NCBI GenBank assembly: GCA_022559845.1
Contig: CM040120.1
Span: 308,114,740 to 308,178,739, forward strand
Direction: 5' to 3'
DNA from: Amorphophallus konjac
Lineage: Eukaryota; Streptophyta; Magnoliopsida; Alismatales; Araceae
DNA: 64,000 nucleotides
Below, in pieces: positions 1-13,388 of this stretch (within the stretch, counting starts at the first letter, position 1; each line of letters opens with the position of its first letter). The translations under genes and the position numbers were made by a program. A model generated the notes under the pieces. It was not told the DNA's origin, ran no database searches, and worked only from the letters and a program-made list of their open reading frames with translations.

Positions 1-2463
1 TCTGAATGAAGCAAGGCTTTCAAGAGTGTAAGGTGAGGGATATGTCAAGAAGACATTCAGGAAGGATGACATGACATCATGCAGAATACATGATCTTTCA
101 AAGAATAGAAGATTTTCAAGAAGATACTTATTTCATAAATCTGAATAAACGGATGGTTCAGACTCATCCATTATAGGGGCTTATGAATTTTTATTTGAAC
201 ATCATGGTTTAAATATGATGTATACACAGTTTGTCAATAAAATTCTGTACTCATATCTGAACATCAATGTTTAATAAAGTTGAACCAAGCCCTCATATTT
301 ATATCTTGATTAACCTCCCTTCATCTTACTCAATCAATTTCAATGACTTCTTTAGAAATTACAATCATTAGTATTGAGGTTAAACAACATGAAGGAATTC
401 AAATTTGGTTCCTGAGGATCAGCCATACTTCTTCAAATAATTTCAGATTTTTCTTTATGCACAATACAAGCTCTTATAGCAAGTTTACCAGGTGCAATTA
501 AGTTCAGTACACACCTTGTGGCTAGAGGATACACGTTGTTTGGACGCCAGTATCCCTAAGCACTTAGTATGACTAACTGTCATGCTTCAGAGATAGTATT
601 GACACCTCATGACATACTTCACCGTATTTTATTGATAAGTGAGGTATATTTCTCAATATTCAAGTCATTGCTCTGCCTGGATTTTCAATGAATTTTATTT
701 AGCAGAGTTAATTATGGCACTTCATGACACAGTCCTCTAGACTTCATGGTCAATGGACATGATTTCTCAGTGACCAAAATCATTGCTCTGACAGAATTTA
801 CCCTTAGGAACATTTCAGATTCATCAGATGTTTAAAAATAATACCGATTTCATATAATTCAACCAAATAAAGCCATGATATTAACATTTTCAGATTTCAG
901 AAGATTTTACAAGATTCAACATGAAATAGTTGGTTAAAGTTTATTAAAATTGACTCAGATATTTTCAAGATACTCATATCCAAGCTCAATGAATACATTA
1001 AACTTAAACCAATCTGATCTTTTAGTCATTCATAAATCTTTATAATAGAAGATTCTTTAATGAATTGATTTTCAGATTTATGATCAAGGTATACGAATTG
1101 AACTCTTCTCAATTTTTTGAATTTTCAATGACATTCAGTAGCATTCAAGTTGTGAACGGCACAAGAGTTTCAAGCATGTAACAAAGATGAGCACAACAAT
1201 GAAGGTGTCAACATTTGACAAAGCATTTCCAAGATGATGTCGACTCACTATGTCGACACTTCCAATCAGGACAATTAATAGGTGCAGTAAAGAATATATC
1301 ATAGAGAATCATAGATATTCAGAGGTCCATCAGACAGATTTAATCAAGAAGGACCAGCTCAAAAGATTCAAAATCAAATCAGAGTCAAGTTCAGATACGT
1401 GAAATGGATTATCTCAAAATAAGGATGGGAGCTTTAGTTGACTGACTGAAATAACAAGAAATTAGATGAATAGCCAGTAGAACACAGTCTTGTTATATAC
1501 TTCCCCTTAATGAACGCAATCTTGTTATTTTCAATATGAGTGATGTGCAATGAATTCTGACATAAGTGTATGCATTTGACAACATGTATGCAATGCATTG
1601 ACTCCCCCTAACTAAATGCATTGAATCATCATATATGTCATGAAGACAATGCATGGGACTTTATGTACGGGAAGTCATGAACTATGCTTATGGATGCATC
1701 GGGGGCATAAGTAGTCCTATCAGATTTTCAGTGACTTTGCAAGACACATGTGGCATGAAGACATGCAAGAGCTAGACAGACTCCCCCTGACATTATGCAA
1801 TGTTTGCAATGAAGGCTGAACATATGATTTTGTGACTCATGCTCATTCAGACTGCCCTATTAAGCAATATGACCCATGGTACTAGGTGGAGAACTTGGTC
1901 TAAAGGACCATCTCACACATAGTAAGAACCTCTAGATAGATTTCACCTGCCTTTTAGTAGCTTACCATTTGATATACCATAGTGGTCATGCATGACAATG
2001 CAATACCAACAGTCCTAAGTGCATCAGATTTTCAATGATTGTATGTCAAATGCATGTATATGCAATTCACATATATGCACAGATATGCAAACTAGTTCAT
2101 GAGTTTCTAACCTTCTATATGTACACAAACAGATGTCAAAACATTAATGCATGCAGATGCGAAATGAATTCAACATATCTTCAATGAATATGTACACATA
2201 CAGCTCAAAATATGAATGTATAGACTCATGTTGCTCAATGCACTTGTTAAAGTAAATAAAAGTATGTATGCATGAGAATTTTATTTAACAACTTAAGCAT
2301 ACAATGCATCAAATGAGATTTCTGCATGATTCAAATGAGCAATCCTAAAGAATGCAAGAATGTTACCAGACAATTTTAGAACCAGGGTTTTCATACTAGG
2401 GTGCCTTGGTTTATTTACCCCTCTTTATTCCTCATCCCCAAGGCACACCTGTAAAGTAATTCC
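1..2463 (-). other. Non-coding internal region of LARD1
   Basis: AT-rich sequence downstream of gag on the minus strand. No open frame longer than about 60 codons looks real, and I see no protease, integrase or RT motif. It contains three polypurine-tract-like motifs read on the minus strand (near 1500, 1612 and 1781) and two GTCGAC hexamers 13 bp apart (1239 and 1252). Many ATGCA-type steps make it look repetitive. It may correspond to the coding-free stretch between gag and the extra ORF of LARD2. Confidence 0.6.
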
Positions 2464-4504
2464 TCATTTTGCACCAACAGGTACCCAAGGCTTCTTGGGT
2501 CCTGAAATAACAGTGGCACCTCTAGCAGGTGTTCTAAATAATTTTTGTCCATGAAGGTCATCAAATCTCATCAAGTAGTAATTATTCATTGAATGACCTA
2601 TTTGACCACAGTAATGGCATGATGCAGCAGATTTCAAATTCTTTTTATGCAAATTACTGTTGTCATGAAATTTATTAGCAGAGAGAAAATTCTGTTTACT
2701 AAAATCAGCCAGCCAACAATAGCAGCTCTATAGCCTAGCTTCCCACATTCAAAGCATGAAGATTTTTTCTTTTTATCAATTAAGTTATTCCTAACAGAAG
2801 AATAGAAAGCAGGGAATTTTACAGATTTAGAATTCAATCTATTTCCCTGAGCTTGCCAGCCGTTCTTGACTATATGGCCATGCTTTCCACATTCAAAGCA
2901 CTTAAGGTGCTTTCCCTTAGAACCAAAATTATTTCTTTCAAAAACATTTTTGTTAACTGGGAAATTAACAAATCCAGAACGAAATTTTTTTCCCTGATTA
3001 TGCCAACATTCAGCAACAATGTGGCCCGATTTGCCGCAATGAAAACATTGAAGTTTCTTTTTATGAATTGAATGATTTTTAGCATGGAACAGTTTATCAT
3101 GCACTCCAACAGCAGACATGTCATCTATTTCCATTAGCCTACATTCACGCATGAGATGACCTATTTTATGAGAATAAAAGTATTGAGGCCTTTTGGTTTG
3201 AACAGAAGAGGGTTTCTTCATATTAGAATTCCTAGCATGAATTCTATCAGATTTCTATTCATCATTCTTCATGATAAAATAATCAACCATCTCATGGCCA
3301 AACTTTCCACAGTAAAAGCATTCAATGTTCTTGACAATAGATTTGTTAGCCTGAACTTTCTTAGCATGCTGATTGTTATCATTCTTTTTCAATATTTTCC
3401 TTTTCTATTTTGTTTTCTTATTTTCTTGAGCCGCAACTTGTTTAGGGGATGAGGTGGAAGTGCTAGCTATGTCTGAGCTACGCACAAAAGTTGTATAAAG
3501 TTTATTCCTCATTCCCTGCTTAACTTGAAAATTACTGCCTTTCTTCATGCAGTTATCTGTGGATACAACATTATGCTTCTCTTGATTAGCAGAATCAGAT
3601 AGAGACTTATTCAAATCCAAAATCTCATTTTTAAGAGAAGAGATGAGCAGTTAAGAGTTTGTGATCTTTTCATTAAGCATAGCATTGACGATTTTGTAGT
3701 TGTCTATCTCTTCCATTAATGTACTCACTCTCTCACATTCATTTTCAAATGAACTCTTCCCTTTTTCAAGCATTAAAAGCCTCTCAGAAATAGCAAAATT
3801 CAGCAATTTTAATTCTTCATTTTCTTGTTTTAGTTTTTCTTCTGTCTTTTCAGTTTCCTTATCATTGAGCAACATTTCTTCTTTTAATGAATCAATCAAG
3901 GTTTCTTTTAGGCTCAAATCAGATTCCATGTTGTCACACCATTTTTTCAAAGATGAATAATCTTCACATGATCCTTCTTTATTTTTCAATTCTGATTTTA
4001 GATTTTCATTTTCAGCCTTCAGACTTGTGATTTCAGCATTTTTCTCTTTCTTAATTTTCTCTTTTCTGATTTAACTCTTTCATATTTATCTAGTAGATGC
4101 TCATGCATGGCAACTAAATCATCATAGCTAATATCCTCGGTCTCAGAGTTTACCTGGGATGGAGACTTATCTGATTGATCACTCCGGTTGGCCATTAGGC
4201 AAACTCGTTCTTGCTTCTGATGAATGGCGGTTATCTTATCCATGATCTCCTTTCCTGAATGACATCCTGTAATACATGGAAACACTTCAGTGTTAACTGC
4301 GTCTCTCAGAATATTGAGAACTCTAGCGTTCTCGCTATGCTTAATTCTGTCCTCTATAGACCATCTGGTCTCATTCTGAGGTAATTTATGTGGGCCTTTT
4401 GATACAAGATTCCATAGATTTGGATCAATGGAATTCATGTGAACACATAGCCCGCCTAACCAGTTACTGAAGTTCGACCCATCAAAAACCAGAAGATGAG
4501 CCAT
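2464..4504 (-). pseudogene. gag: Decayed copia-type gag with about six zinc knuckles (LARD1)
   Basis: Capsid/nucleocapsid protein of a copia-like element. The start is the ATG at 4504-4502 (MAHLLVFDGSNF), matching the LARD2 start MAHPPIFNGSNF. Segments in order: a copia-type gag N-domain (4504 to about 4020) with the CLMAN motif; an acidic/lysine coiled-coil stretch (3989-3651, ISERLLMLEKGK); a linker (3620-3405); then a knuckle array (about 3330-2580). One knuckle keeps all ligands (CFHCGKSGHIVAEC). Others have lost one or more, for example CHYCGQIGHSMNNY. The end motif GPKKPWVP is typical of the copia gag/protease border. The frame changes near 4020 and near 2650 and stops occur between segments, so it is non-functional as it stands. 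Confidence 0.8.
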
Positions 4505-4615
4505 TAACAGATAACAAGCAAGTTCAACGCACACAGCAAACGATAAGTAATGCACCACCAAAAGTAATATAGCAGGATCCTCTGTAGATCGCTGGATCTG
4601 GTAAGTCAGAGACCC

Positions 4616-4627
4616 AGTCTGATACTA
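4616..4627 (-). promoter_or_regulatory. Diverged primer-binding site of LARD1
   Basis: On the minus strand this reads TAGTATCAGACT, two or three changes away from the initiator-Met site TGGTATCAGAG seen in LARD2. It lies directly downstream of the LTR end, which is the expected place for priming reverse transcription. Confidence 0.6.
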
Positions 4628-5340
4628 ATTGATGGGACTGGTGCGATGGATTCAGAGGGTGGGTGATTGAATCCCTCTTTAAAAATTTGCTCCAAAAACT
4701 GAGTAGATAAAACTTAGATTAGATAACTATTGCGGAAATAAAACTAATAGACTCGATTGACAGAACGACCCACGGAATGACAAATTGTTGTCCTAAGAAG
4801 ATGCTCGATAATAATTGTTCAAATAGCACATATGCAGTTGAATTGCAAACTGATCATGATCCACTCAAAAGATATGCAATTAGATCACAATCCTAAGCAT
4901 GCATCTAGCGGAATCAAAAGAACAAACTAGCCACTGCACAGAAGATTTTTAGGTGGTTCAGTCCTCCAGACCTACATCCACCCCACACTCAAACCAGAGT
5001 GTGGATTCCACTGCCAAACAGCTTGAAAACCGTTGGGCGACACAGCTTGCCTACAAAACCGCTGATTCACAGCTTCAACTGCAGGGCCTTACAGCTTCGC
5101 CGTCCGCTGGGAAATACAGCTTAGCCGTCCAGAGGAACCAATCCTCTGCTACCGCTGAGCGACACAGCTTGCTCTGCTGACTAACAGCTTGAAGAAAGAT
5201 TCAAAAGAAAACAAAAGATAAGAAAACACAGCAACTGAAAGCTGTAAACTATATCAACACAGATGTGGCTCCCATGGAGCTGACTGGATTAGATTTGATC
5301 CAGATTCCAGTAGGGACAGATCTTCTGATGAAGCTTCTCT

Positions 5341-5342
<2 letters not shown>

Positions 5343-5390
<48 letters not shown>
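5343..5390. repeat. (CT)n microsatellite
   Basis: An almost perfect CT dinucleotide run inside the LARD1 LTR, followed by a further 130 bp of CTTCT-rich sequence. It lies about 210 bp downstream of the TATA box in the transcribed direction. LARD2 LTRs have a shorter pyrimidine/purine tract at the same place. Confidence 0.95.
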
Positions 5391-5393
<3 letters not shown>

Positions 5394-5597
5394 TCTTTCT
5401 CTTCTGCTACCTCTCTTTCCTCTCTCGATCTCTCGAACTCTCTTCTTTCTCTTCTGCTCTCTCTTTCTTCTCTCGAACTCTCTTCTTTCTCTTCTCTTCT
5501 CTCTTTCTTCCTCTTCTGCTGGCTCTCTTACTCTTCTCTCTGGCCGCGCTCAGATGTCTTCTGTTCAGCGTTACACCTTTTGCACAGAAGAAAGGTC

Positions 5598-5606
5598 TTA
5601 TATAAG
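5598..5606 (-). promoter_or_regulatory. TATA box of the LARD1 LTR
   Basis: CTTATATAAG on the minus strand, between the motif-rich upstream region and the CT-rich downstream region. The LARD2 LTR TATA box occupies the equivalent position. Confidence 0.6.
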
Positions 5607-5979
5607 GGTTCAGTCTGGGACCCACTAGCTCACACCCTAGGCATGTGGAGATAACGTTCCCGCCAGGAAGCTTCAGGAATATTTCAGTCACGTGTCAAAA
5701 TCTCCATCGTTTAGCTATCCACGTGGCAGCTTCTTAGAATAATGATCAGCCTTGGATCAAGTGCCAGTTGTTTATTCTGCTTATATCACGTGCTCCTGTT
5801 CTTCTGATCCTCGTAAGTAAGGTACTCAGGTGCACATAAGATGCTCGAACCATGGTTTTCCTCAATTGATCACCTACGTGCTTAAGTTCCATATGGATCC
5901 ACCGACTTAGTTTTCTATCCTGAGGAGAGTTTACACCGAGTTGCTTCACACGTTGCACCAATCTTGTTCTCTCGAAACC

Positions 5980-6740
5980 AGACATTGCACCGACCGGGTC
6001 ATGCTGGCGAAGGCATTGCACCGACTTGCTAGAGCAGTCGTGCTGACAAAGACATTGCTTTGACTTGCTCGTGCAGAAAAGGGATGCTTTGACTTTGAAG
6101 TTCATTCATATGAAAATCTTAGCTTGCACTGACTCGAATGCACGAAGTGCACCTTGCACCGAGTTCAAGCTTGCACATTGCTAGGAATGCACTGACTCTA
6201 AACACCGTAGCTCAGTCTTGCACCTACCTAGTTAGCGTGCAATACAAATGTTGCATCGACAGCAAGTCAGGACATGTATCAACTCACAATATGCATCATG
6301 CAATCATGCATTGACTCAATATGATCTAAGCATAGACATGCACTTACTTGGTGCGTGCAGAACATAACCTGCACCGAGGTAAGATAGGCAGTCTAAGCAA
6401 GCTTGCACCGAGTAGCCTAAGGAGAGTGCATGGACTAAATGATGCACAGACCTACTACGATGTGCAACAGTGATGTACACCGACTTTAACCAATGCGCAG
6501 ACCTAAATGTAATGCAAGACAAGGCTTGCACCAACTCAGTTATGCACTGAGGCAACGAGTGTGCTGACTATATGATGCATGCTTACCAAAATGTTACACC
6601 GACTTCTACTATGGTGTGCACAGACTAAGATGCACAGACCTAAATGCTAATGAACAGTGGCATTGCACCGACTTTGCTGTGCAGTCTAACTAAGATGTGC
6701 ACGAACTTTGGCTTTAGACAAATGACCCTGCACAGACTTT
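5980..6740 (-). repeat. Dispersed TGCACCGA motif region in the LARD1 LTR
   Basis: Many same-orientation copies and near-copies of TGCACCGA (for example near 5986, 6013, 6154, 6368, 6402 and 6661), plus variants with TGCACTGA, TGCATCGA or TGCACAGA. Intervening sequence is not conserved, so these are short motifs rather than a long tandem repeat. It lies upstream of the TATA box in transcription direction, as U3 regulatory sequence would. Confidence 0.75.
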
Positions 6741-6980
6741 AAACACCGAAGAGCATTAACTTAGCCTGCTGAACCATGAGAATGCATCGACATAATGTGC
6801 TGAACGTAAGTGAATGCATTGACCTTGAACTGTACGATGATATGCCATGCACCCTGATGAAGTTGTACGCACTATAACATGCAAAAACTAGATGCTTATT
6901 CAATCATGCTCATTCAGTCTTTATTACAAACACAGTGTGACTTATAGTGTTTACTATCATCAAAACCACAGGGCACAACA

Positions 6981-7191
6981 ACCGACACGTCATTTTTGAC
7001 GCCACAGAGCATGACAAGAACATTGGGCTTGACAATTAGCAGCTCAACATAAGATCCTTTGCTCGCCCGAGCGCAATTCTCGACCAGAGCACCCGCTCTG
7101 ACACCTCAAACCACAACCTCAATGCCTCAGGGGCTTGATAAACCTTGAGCTGGAGTGTTCAAACCAATAACTGCTCCCTCAGAGCACGCCT
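6981..7191. other. Spacer between LARD1 and chromovirus A
   Basis: 211 bp with no coding signal. Because chromovirus A ends here with flank CGCCT and at 59083 with CGCCG, this piece should be the continuation of the leader or early gag of chromovirus B (59083-59447). No gag motif can be read, so that assignment is positional only. Confidence 0.4.
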
Positions 7192-8474
7192 TGTCACGCC
7201 CCGACGTGGAATATCGGGACTGGCAGTAGAAACAATTAATAATAGTATGTTGATTTACAGACATGCTATGCTAAAGCTAAAGAGTCAACACAACACCATT
7301 AATAGAAAATAACTCAATTAACTAAATAAACATCAAATGCTCCATAATCCAATTACATTATCCTTTTAAACCAACTTAAGAAAAACTTCTAACATAACAT
7401 TCACTGGACATCATTACATCAATATTGACTCAACAATTACAACTCTGCTTGACATGCACTCTAAACCATAACTAGACACAAAACATCTATAGCGACTCTT
7501 TGAAATCTCCAACTGGCTCGCTCCAGGGTTGTCACTCTTGCCGATCCCCATCGGTCTGCGAATCCTCACCTGAGCTACCTGAAAGGGGGAAAACAACTGG
7601 GTGAGCGAACGCTCAGTATGTAATAACAGGCAAGTTTAAGTAATTAACCAATTGAATTAATATGAACAGAAAGAAAGGAAATGGCGATATGGCAAAGTAA
7701 CATAAGTACAAGATCATGAACATAATGTAACTGGAAATTGGCCAAGAACATGAAGTAACCAAGTCAATAAAAGATTCAAGTAATAGATTATGTCGTAGAC
7801 ATCACGCTAGTCATGCACTCGGTGCAATGTCTCACCATGTCATTCAAACTCTTCGGGGCACAAGTACTTTTCGGGCGCTCTTCCCAGGACCAGACCGGGC
7901 CCTTATGATGCGCTGGCATTGATTTGGTGGATCCAAGATCCCAATTTTTGTCTAGACATTAATCAAGTTAAATGGCCAATAATTTCAAGGTATAGAACTA
8001 ACCTCAGAGAATTCCAAGGGTAAGTGAAGTAGATATTTTGACCAGAAAGTTCAAGTTATCAAGAACTAACAGGTCCTTGTATTCAAACACGAGTAACCAT
8101 GGAAATCATTTTCTGGAAGATACACGGTCCATATTGGGCCGCTCAAAGAAATGGACGGTCATTATCCGGACTGCGCTAAAGGGATTGGGCTAAAAGAACA
8201 GCCTAAAAGAAGCCAAGGATAAACGGTCAACTATGGGCCATTCACGATAGGAAAGATCTGAAGCCCGCGACGACAGTAAGCGGTTTGGATTGGGCCGCTC
8301 AGTAACTGAACGGTCCATTACAATCCACTCTAACACATGAGCGGGCCGATACTGTCCGTTCAATTACTGGGCCTGACTGGCAACTAGAAATCCATACAAA
8401 ATGGGCTCCGGGCTGCCAAAAGTGGGGCAGAACTGAACCAGGGTCCAGCCCACTATCCACTGGTCAGCCTAGGG

Positions 8475-11400
8475 TGTAATACCCCGGTTTTAAAAATCTA
8501 AAATTTAATTGAAATAAATGAATTTTTAATTGAAATGAATGAATTTCGGAATTTAATATTTAATTCCTTGGTAAATAGAACTAGTGAAATTTCAACTACC
8601 TTATAAAAATCTAGAAAAATGGTAAAATGGTAAAGGATGATTTATTTAACAACTTTATCTTCTGTGGTCGACCCAATAAAAGTCCGTAATTAGGTCTAAT
8701 TAGTGGATTAAGCTCAAAGTTCACACTTACCTAACTCTTACCTAACCTTAACTTAAACCGTAAAATTAGAGCTTAATACTCCACCAAATGACCCCAAATC
8801 GGTGGAAAATGAAAGGCCACGATCTAAGGATCATTTCCCCTCTGTTAATTGATCGAAACCCAAACCCTAAAATGTGGTGTCGACCGAGCTTTGGTGAGGT
8901 CAACCATGGCGGCGCCGTTTTCAAACACCCAACTTGCTTCGACGAATTCTCCCAGCTCCGAAGGCTCCAGAAGGTGTATGAGCTATAAAAATGAAGCTAT
9001 GCAACCCTAGAATCCTTTGGTAACAGCGGCGGTCGCAGTGGAAATCGATCTAGGGAGATCTCTGGTGTTTAGTGGTGACGTGTCGGCGTCCGTTATTCTT
9101 CCTCTCTTCTTCCTTTTCTTCCCTGATTGAGGTAGGTTCTCTCGGGCTCAAACCACAAGTGATATATCAAAATGTTCCGCATCCAGTCCTCTTTCTTTTG
9201 GTATATGAAGCCCTAAATTCTATTAGGTATTCTGTGCGAATTTAATGGTTTAGTAGAGGCATGTCAGAATTAGGGCAAAACATGTTCCCCTTTGATTTCA
9301 GTAGCGATTTCAGGCTGTAAATCTTAAATTGATCCATGCATCTTGTAGAGTTTTTCGTTCTCTTTCCATTGATTATAAAATCTTTAAATTTTATTGAGCA
9401 TGTTTAGAGAATTTCTGATCTGAGCAAGCTTATATCTAGACTTGGTTTTTTTTGAAGTATTCTTTTGAGATAAATTGTGACTTCGTGTGATTTCGAGTTG
9501 TTAATCTTGATCCCCATATAACATGTCATATATGATTGGAATCAACATCGAGTAAGCTTTTGTTTGATATATAAAGCCCCAATTTTCATTGTGTATATTG
9601 TGAGAATTTCACGTTTTAGTAACATCATGTCTAAATTAGGGTTTTTAATGTTCCTGCCATTATAAATCATGATTTCATAAAGTAATTATGAAATTGACCC
9701 TACTGTTAGGTAGCTTTTTTCATAACCTTTCCAACGGTACCAAAAGCCCCTTGTTTGGAGTTCGCTTCCATGAGATATTTGTGTTTTAGTTCAACCCTAT
9801 CAACCCTCAACCTCCCGGCGTTCATCGGACGTGGAAGGGGTGACCGGAATACACCCAGAGATGGACGGTCTTATGATAGACCACACAACTCAAGCCCAGA
9901 CCCGACCCTGGCATAGCCTGTAGTTAAACGGTTCCTGTCTGACCACACAACTGGTTGGACAGTCCAAAACTGACCACATATCTAGATAAACGGTCCAGAA
10001 GTGACCACATATCCCCCTGGCAGGATAAACGGTCCCCAGAGGACCACACATCTGGCAGGGCCAGGGATGGGCGGTCCTTCCCTAACCGCCCAACACTTGG
10101 GCGACCCCAGACTGACCGCCCAACCCCTTGGGCGGTCCAGACAGAGCCGCCCAACCCCCTGCAAGCCCCCTTCAGCCCGAATGCATTCCTGTTAAGCCCA
10201 GAAGATATAAGGTTCTTTCCTAACTGTTTATCTATGCAGTAAACGACTTAATACTAGTTCTATATGATTCATATTAGCATCTTAATGGTTAATTAGTTAA
10301 CTAGAAACACATCTAATGAGTGGTTAATTATGCAAGTAATTTTCTATTAAATGCATGCTATTTCATTCCTACGCGATCTCGTTCATTATCATATCATCCC
10401 GATTCATCTTTTTGGCAAATACATCAAATGTAAACTTAATCCTTGATGATTTAACATGAAATTAGGTTTATAATGAACTTTAGTTGCTGGATAGTCATTC
10501 TATTCCAGTAGAATGTTTTGACCAGATTATGGACTTCTGGTAAGTCATTAGCCCCTTTAAGTTGCATTAACTTTGAACTTATCACCGGAAACTCCATCCG
10601 ACGAACTTACCATCATCTCGAGATTTCTTTATACCTTTGTTATGAACCTAATGAACCACCAGAACATCGATTTACATGATTGAACTGTTGGTTTAAGTCT
10701 TGGATCGAATTGGGCTAAGAGAGGCATGTGCGGCCCGTAGTGGACCGTATATCCTCATAGGCGGCCCAATAGCGGCCGCATATCCGTGATACGGCCCAGT
10801 ATGGACCGTATATCTTGTTCATGGGTCTTAATGTCTTCTGGACATGCGCGGCCCAGTGTTAACCGTTTATACTCTTGAGCGGCCCTTGTCTGACCGTTTA
10901 TATGACAGTTTTCCGAAAAGTGATTATTTCATGAATTTTGAATTGTGTGAGCTAACCAAGCCTATGTAGGCTATGGTATTTCGTGATTTGACCTATTGTT
11001 AGATCCATTGATCATCAATTGTAGTCTTTTGGGACAATTATTCTTCTCGATTACTGAGCTTATTGTTAGGACTCTTAAAGAATCATTATTCTTATGTTCT
11101 TTACCTTGTCTACATAAACTTGACCTTGGAACTCTTGGCCATTAAATATTGTGGATGTCTAGTCTCGTGGGATCTACGATCCAAAAAGAAATCAATGCCA
11201 AGGCAAACAAATGAAGGGCCCAGTCTGGTCCTGGGAGGAGCACCCGAAAAGTACTTGATCCCCAGGGAGGTGAATGATTAGGTGTGGCATTTGGCACCGA
11301 TACTATCTAGCGTGTTGGGTCTATGACATTCCACATTCTCGTGAAACTTATTATTCATGCTTAAAGTATGAAGTACTTGCCTGCTTGCTTGACATGACTT

Positions 11401-11987
11401 GTAATTGACTTGTAAATGGCCATTCACTAGAAAATCTTGTTAATCTTGCTTGATATCTCGACATGCAACTATTTCTTCCATTTAATTATCGTTACTCTTT
11501 CCATTTTAGTGATTATTTAGTTCTGCTTATTTTATCGCATTAATCATGCATGTTCATTAATTGGTTAATCACTTAAACTATGCCTGACGATAGAGTATAA
11601 TTCCTACTGAGCTTCTTGCTCACCCCTACTTCCAATCCTTTTTAGGTAACGCGGTAAACGGTACATTGCAAATGGGAATCAGATCAGTGTGATCGAGTGA
11701 ACCTAGAACCTAGAGATCGAAGTCTGTCCTTTTTACCTTCTTGAGTCTAGCTAGTGTCGTGAGTCTGGTTATTTCTTTTTATTATTTCCTCCTTTAATTT
11801 GAATCTAATATTGTAAGAGTGGGTCAAAATTATACTTTTAAATATTAATAAGAGCTCGTATTTTCAATATATGTGTATGGCCTCCATGTGTTTAATTGTG
11901 GTTATTTATTTTCACTCTTGTTATCATGACTGTTAACTGCCACGTTCCGAGCATCGCTTCCCGCTGCTATCAGTTCGGGGCGTGATA
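8475..11987 (+). mobile_element. Solo LTR of a related chromovirus (3513 bp)
   Basis: It starts TGTAATACCCCGG and ends GGGGCGTGATA, the shape of a chromovirus LTR with the final TGACA changed to TGATA. Flanks TAGGG (8470-8474) and GAGGG (11988-11992) fit a 5-bp duplication with one change. The homologous LTR at 55276-59082 runs straight through the site near 56556, confirming the insertion. No pol, primer site or polypurine tract lies inside. It contains a TATA box (8982-8993) and an ACGGTC/GACCGT-motif block (9850-10160, 10730-10910). Confidence 0.85.
8982..8993 (+). promoter_or_regulatory. TATA box of the solo LTR
   Basis: GCTATAAAAATG, about 510 bp into the LTR in its transcribed direction. 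It is the best core-promoter match seen there; no start site can be proved. Confidence 0.45.
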
Positions 11988-13378
11988 GAGGGCATATCGG
12001 GCCGATCAAACTATGACTTGGTCGAAGATGAAACAAGGTTAATCGACCAACAGGAAATGGCATTTAGACAGGAATGCACGGTTCCTAATGGGCCGCCTAT
12101 TGAGTTAAACGGTCCAAATTCGATCGTTCAAGACTCAGTCGGTCCAAATTGAGCAGTGACTCACAACACAGCAATCCAAGCGGTTCGATCACGTGAACAG
12201 GTTCAGGTCTTGGTGGTACAACCTGCCCTACGTCCTAGTGGGAATCCCAGGCTCGCGGGGACTTACGGAGGTCCCGTAATGAAGGTCCTACTCCGACGGA
12301 AGGAGTATCTGGCGGAGAGTCCCAACCATTACAAGGAAATGAGGCTAATAAAACATCGAAAACCAGTGTAGCGATCAGTCAATCCTACCGGAGTAGAACG
12401 ACTGTCAAACAAATCTAATAACAATTTCAATTATCAATGGATCATAATTAACTTCATTGGAAAAGATGAATCAAGATCAAGTGAGAACAAACCAGCAAGA
12501 GTTCATAAATGTTTACTTCCATAAAATTCCAGTTTATTATGTGTGTTGCTAACTTACCATTAGCCACTAAACTACTAAAATAAATCATGCTGAAATGAGA
12601 ATGAATCAGTTCTGTATAGCTGGGCGGTCCGCGCAGAACCGTTCATATGCCTCAGTGGTCACACGACAGGCCGTTCATGCCCTCTCAGGTCCGAAGGCCT
12701 ACGGGAGATGAGCGGTCTGTAGAGTGCTGATGGGGGGTTTTGAGCGGTCTGTAACTGTCCGTCGTCCATCAGAACGGTCTGGAGTGGGCCGTTCTGTTCA
12801 TGAAACACTCCGAAGCATAAAAGACTTGAATGGCTATAAACCTGCCATCTCTATAGACTGGGCGGTCTATCGAGAGGCCGTGCAAGTCGGGGGGTCTCTG
12901 CTACCTTCGCCTTGCCCGCCTCCGGCGAGTCCAGCTAGGGTTGGCTAAAACAGTTAAATACACAAAACATAGAACATGAAATGTAGGGCTTTTACTATCA
13001 ATAGAATGGGCACAAAAAGTTATACAAGATAGCATGATCAATTGCATGTTTAGTTCCTGAAATCCTTACTTAAATCGAGGTGGAACATAGTTAACCCTAA
13101 TTACGACATGCTTGCGTTGAAACTAAAAATTCTCGCAGGATACTACATAAAATTTAGGGCTTTTTAGATCCATAGAAAGAGGACAGGACGACGCTTCTAT
13201 CCATATATAATACTTACGGTTTGGCTTGCTATCACCTACCTTAATCGAAGGATGAAGGAAGAAGAGGGATGCCGATCGCGCTAGGTACACACCGCCGGTG
13301 ATCGCCGTGATTCTCCCTTGATCGAGCTCCTCTCCGGCCGCCACAGCTGATAAACGATTCTAGGCTGTCTTAGGTTCG

Positions 13379-13388
13379 TTTATATAGG
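13379..13388 (-). promoter_or_regulatory. TATA box of the chromovirus A 3' LTR
   Basis: CCTATATAAA on the minus strand, conserved at the same place in the 5' LTR (58609-58618) amid sequence that otherwise differs between the copies. Confidence 0.6.

Larger units (their letters stand above)
1..6980 (-). mobile_element. LARD1: non-autonomous copia-like LTR element, partial
   Basis: Read on the minus strand, the order is LTR (6980-4630), a diverged initiator-Met primer site, a decayed gag (4504-2464), then about 2.5 kb without coding capacity running off the left edge. The 3' LTR lies outside the window. The gag start, the multiple zinc knuckles, the gag end and the LTR terminus (TGTTG...TTTTGAT) match LARD2 at 41048-50077, so the two are relatives of different age. 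Protease, integrase and RT should follow gag in copia elements, but none is visible. A large non-autonomous derivative is inferred; an autonomous copy whose pol decayed is less likely because nothing pol-like remains. Confidence 0.8.
4630..6980 (-). repeat. 5' LTR of LARD1 (2351 bp)
   Basis: Boundaries are set by the primer site on one side and by TGTTGTGCCC...TTTTGATGATAG on the other, which aligns with the LARD2 LTR start TGTTGGATCG...TTTTGATAATGA. On the minus strand the order is a TGCACCGA-like motif region (about 6740-5980), a TATA box near 5600, a long CT-rich tract (5525-5340), then the leader. LARD2 has the same order. The base next to the boundary begins ACCGA; the matching target duplication would be outside the window. 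Confidence 0.8.

Noticed and set aside
2853..3071. Plus-strand open frames across LARD1 gag
   Set aside because: Antisense shadows of the zinc-knuckle region, with no independent support.
5265..5654. Plus-strand open frame of leucine/serine repeats
   Set aside because: Translation of the CT microsatellite and neighbouring pyrimidine tract in the LARD1 LTR.
8475..11987. Complete short retrotransposon
   Set aside because: No primer site, polypurine tract, coding region or internal repeat of its own ends; a solo LTR explains it.
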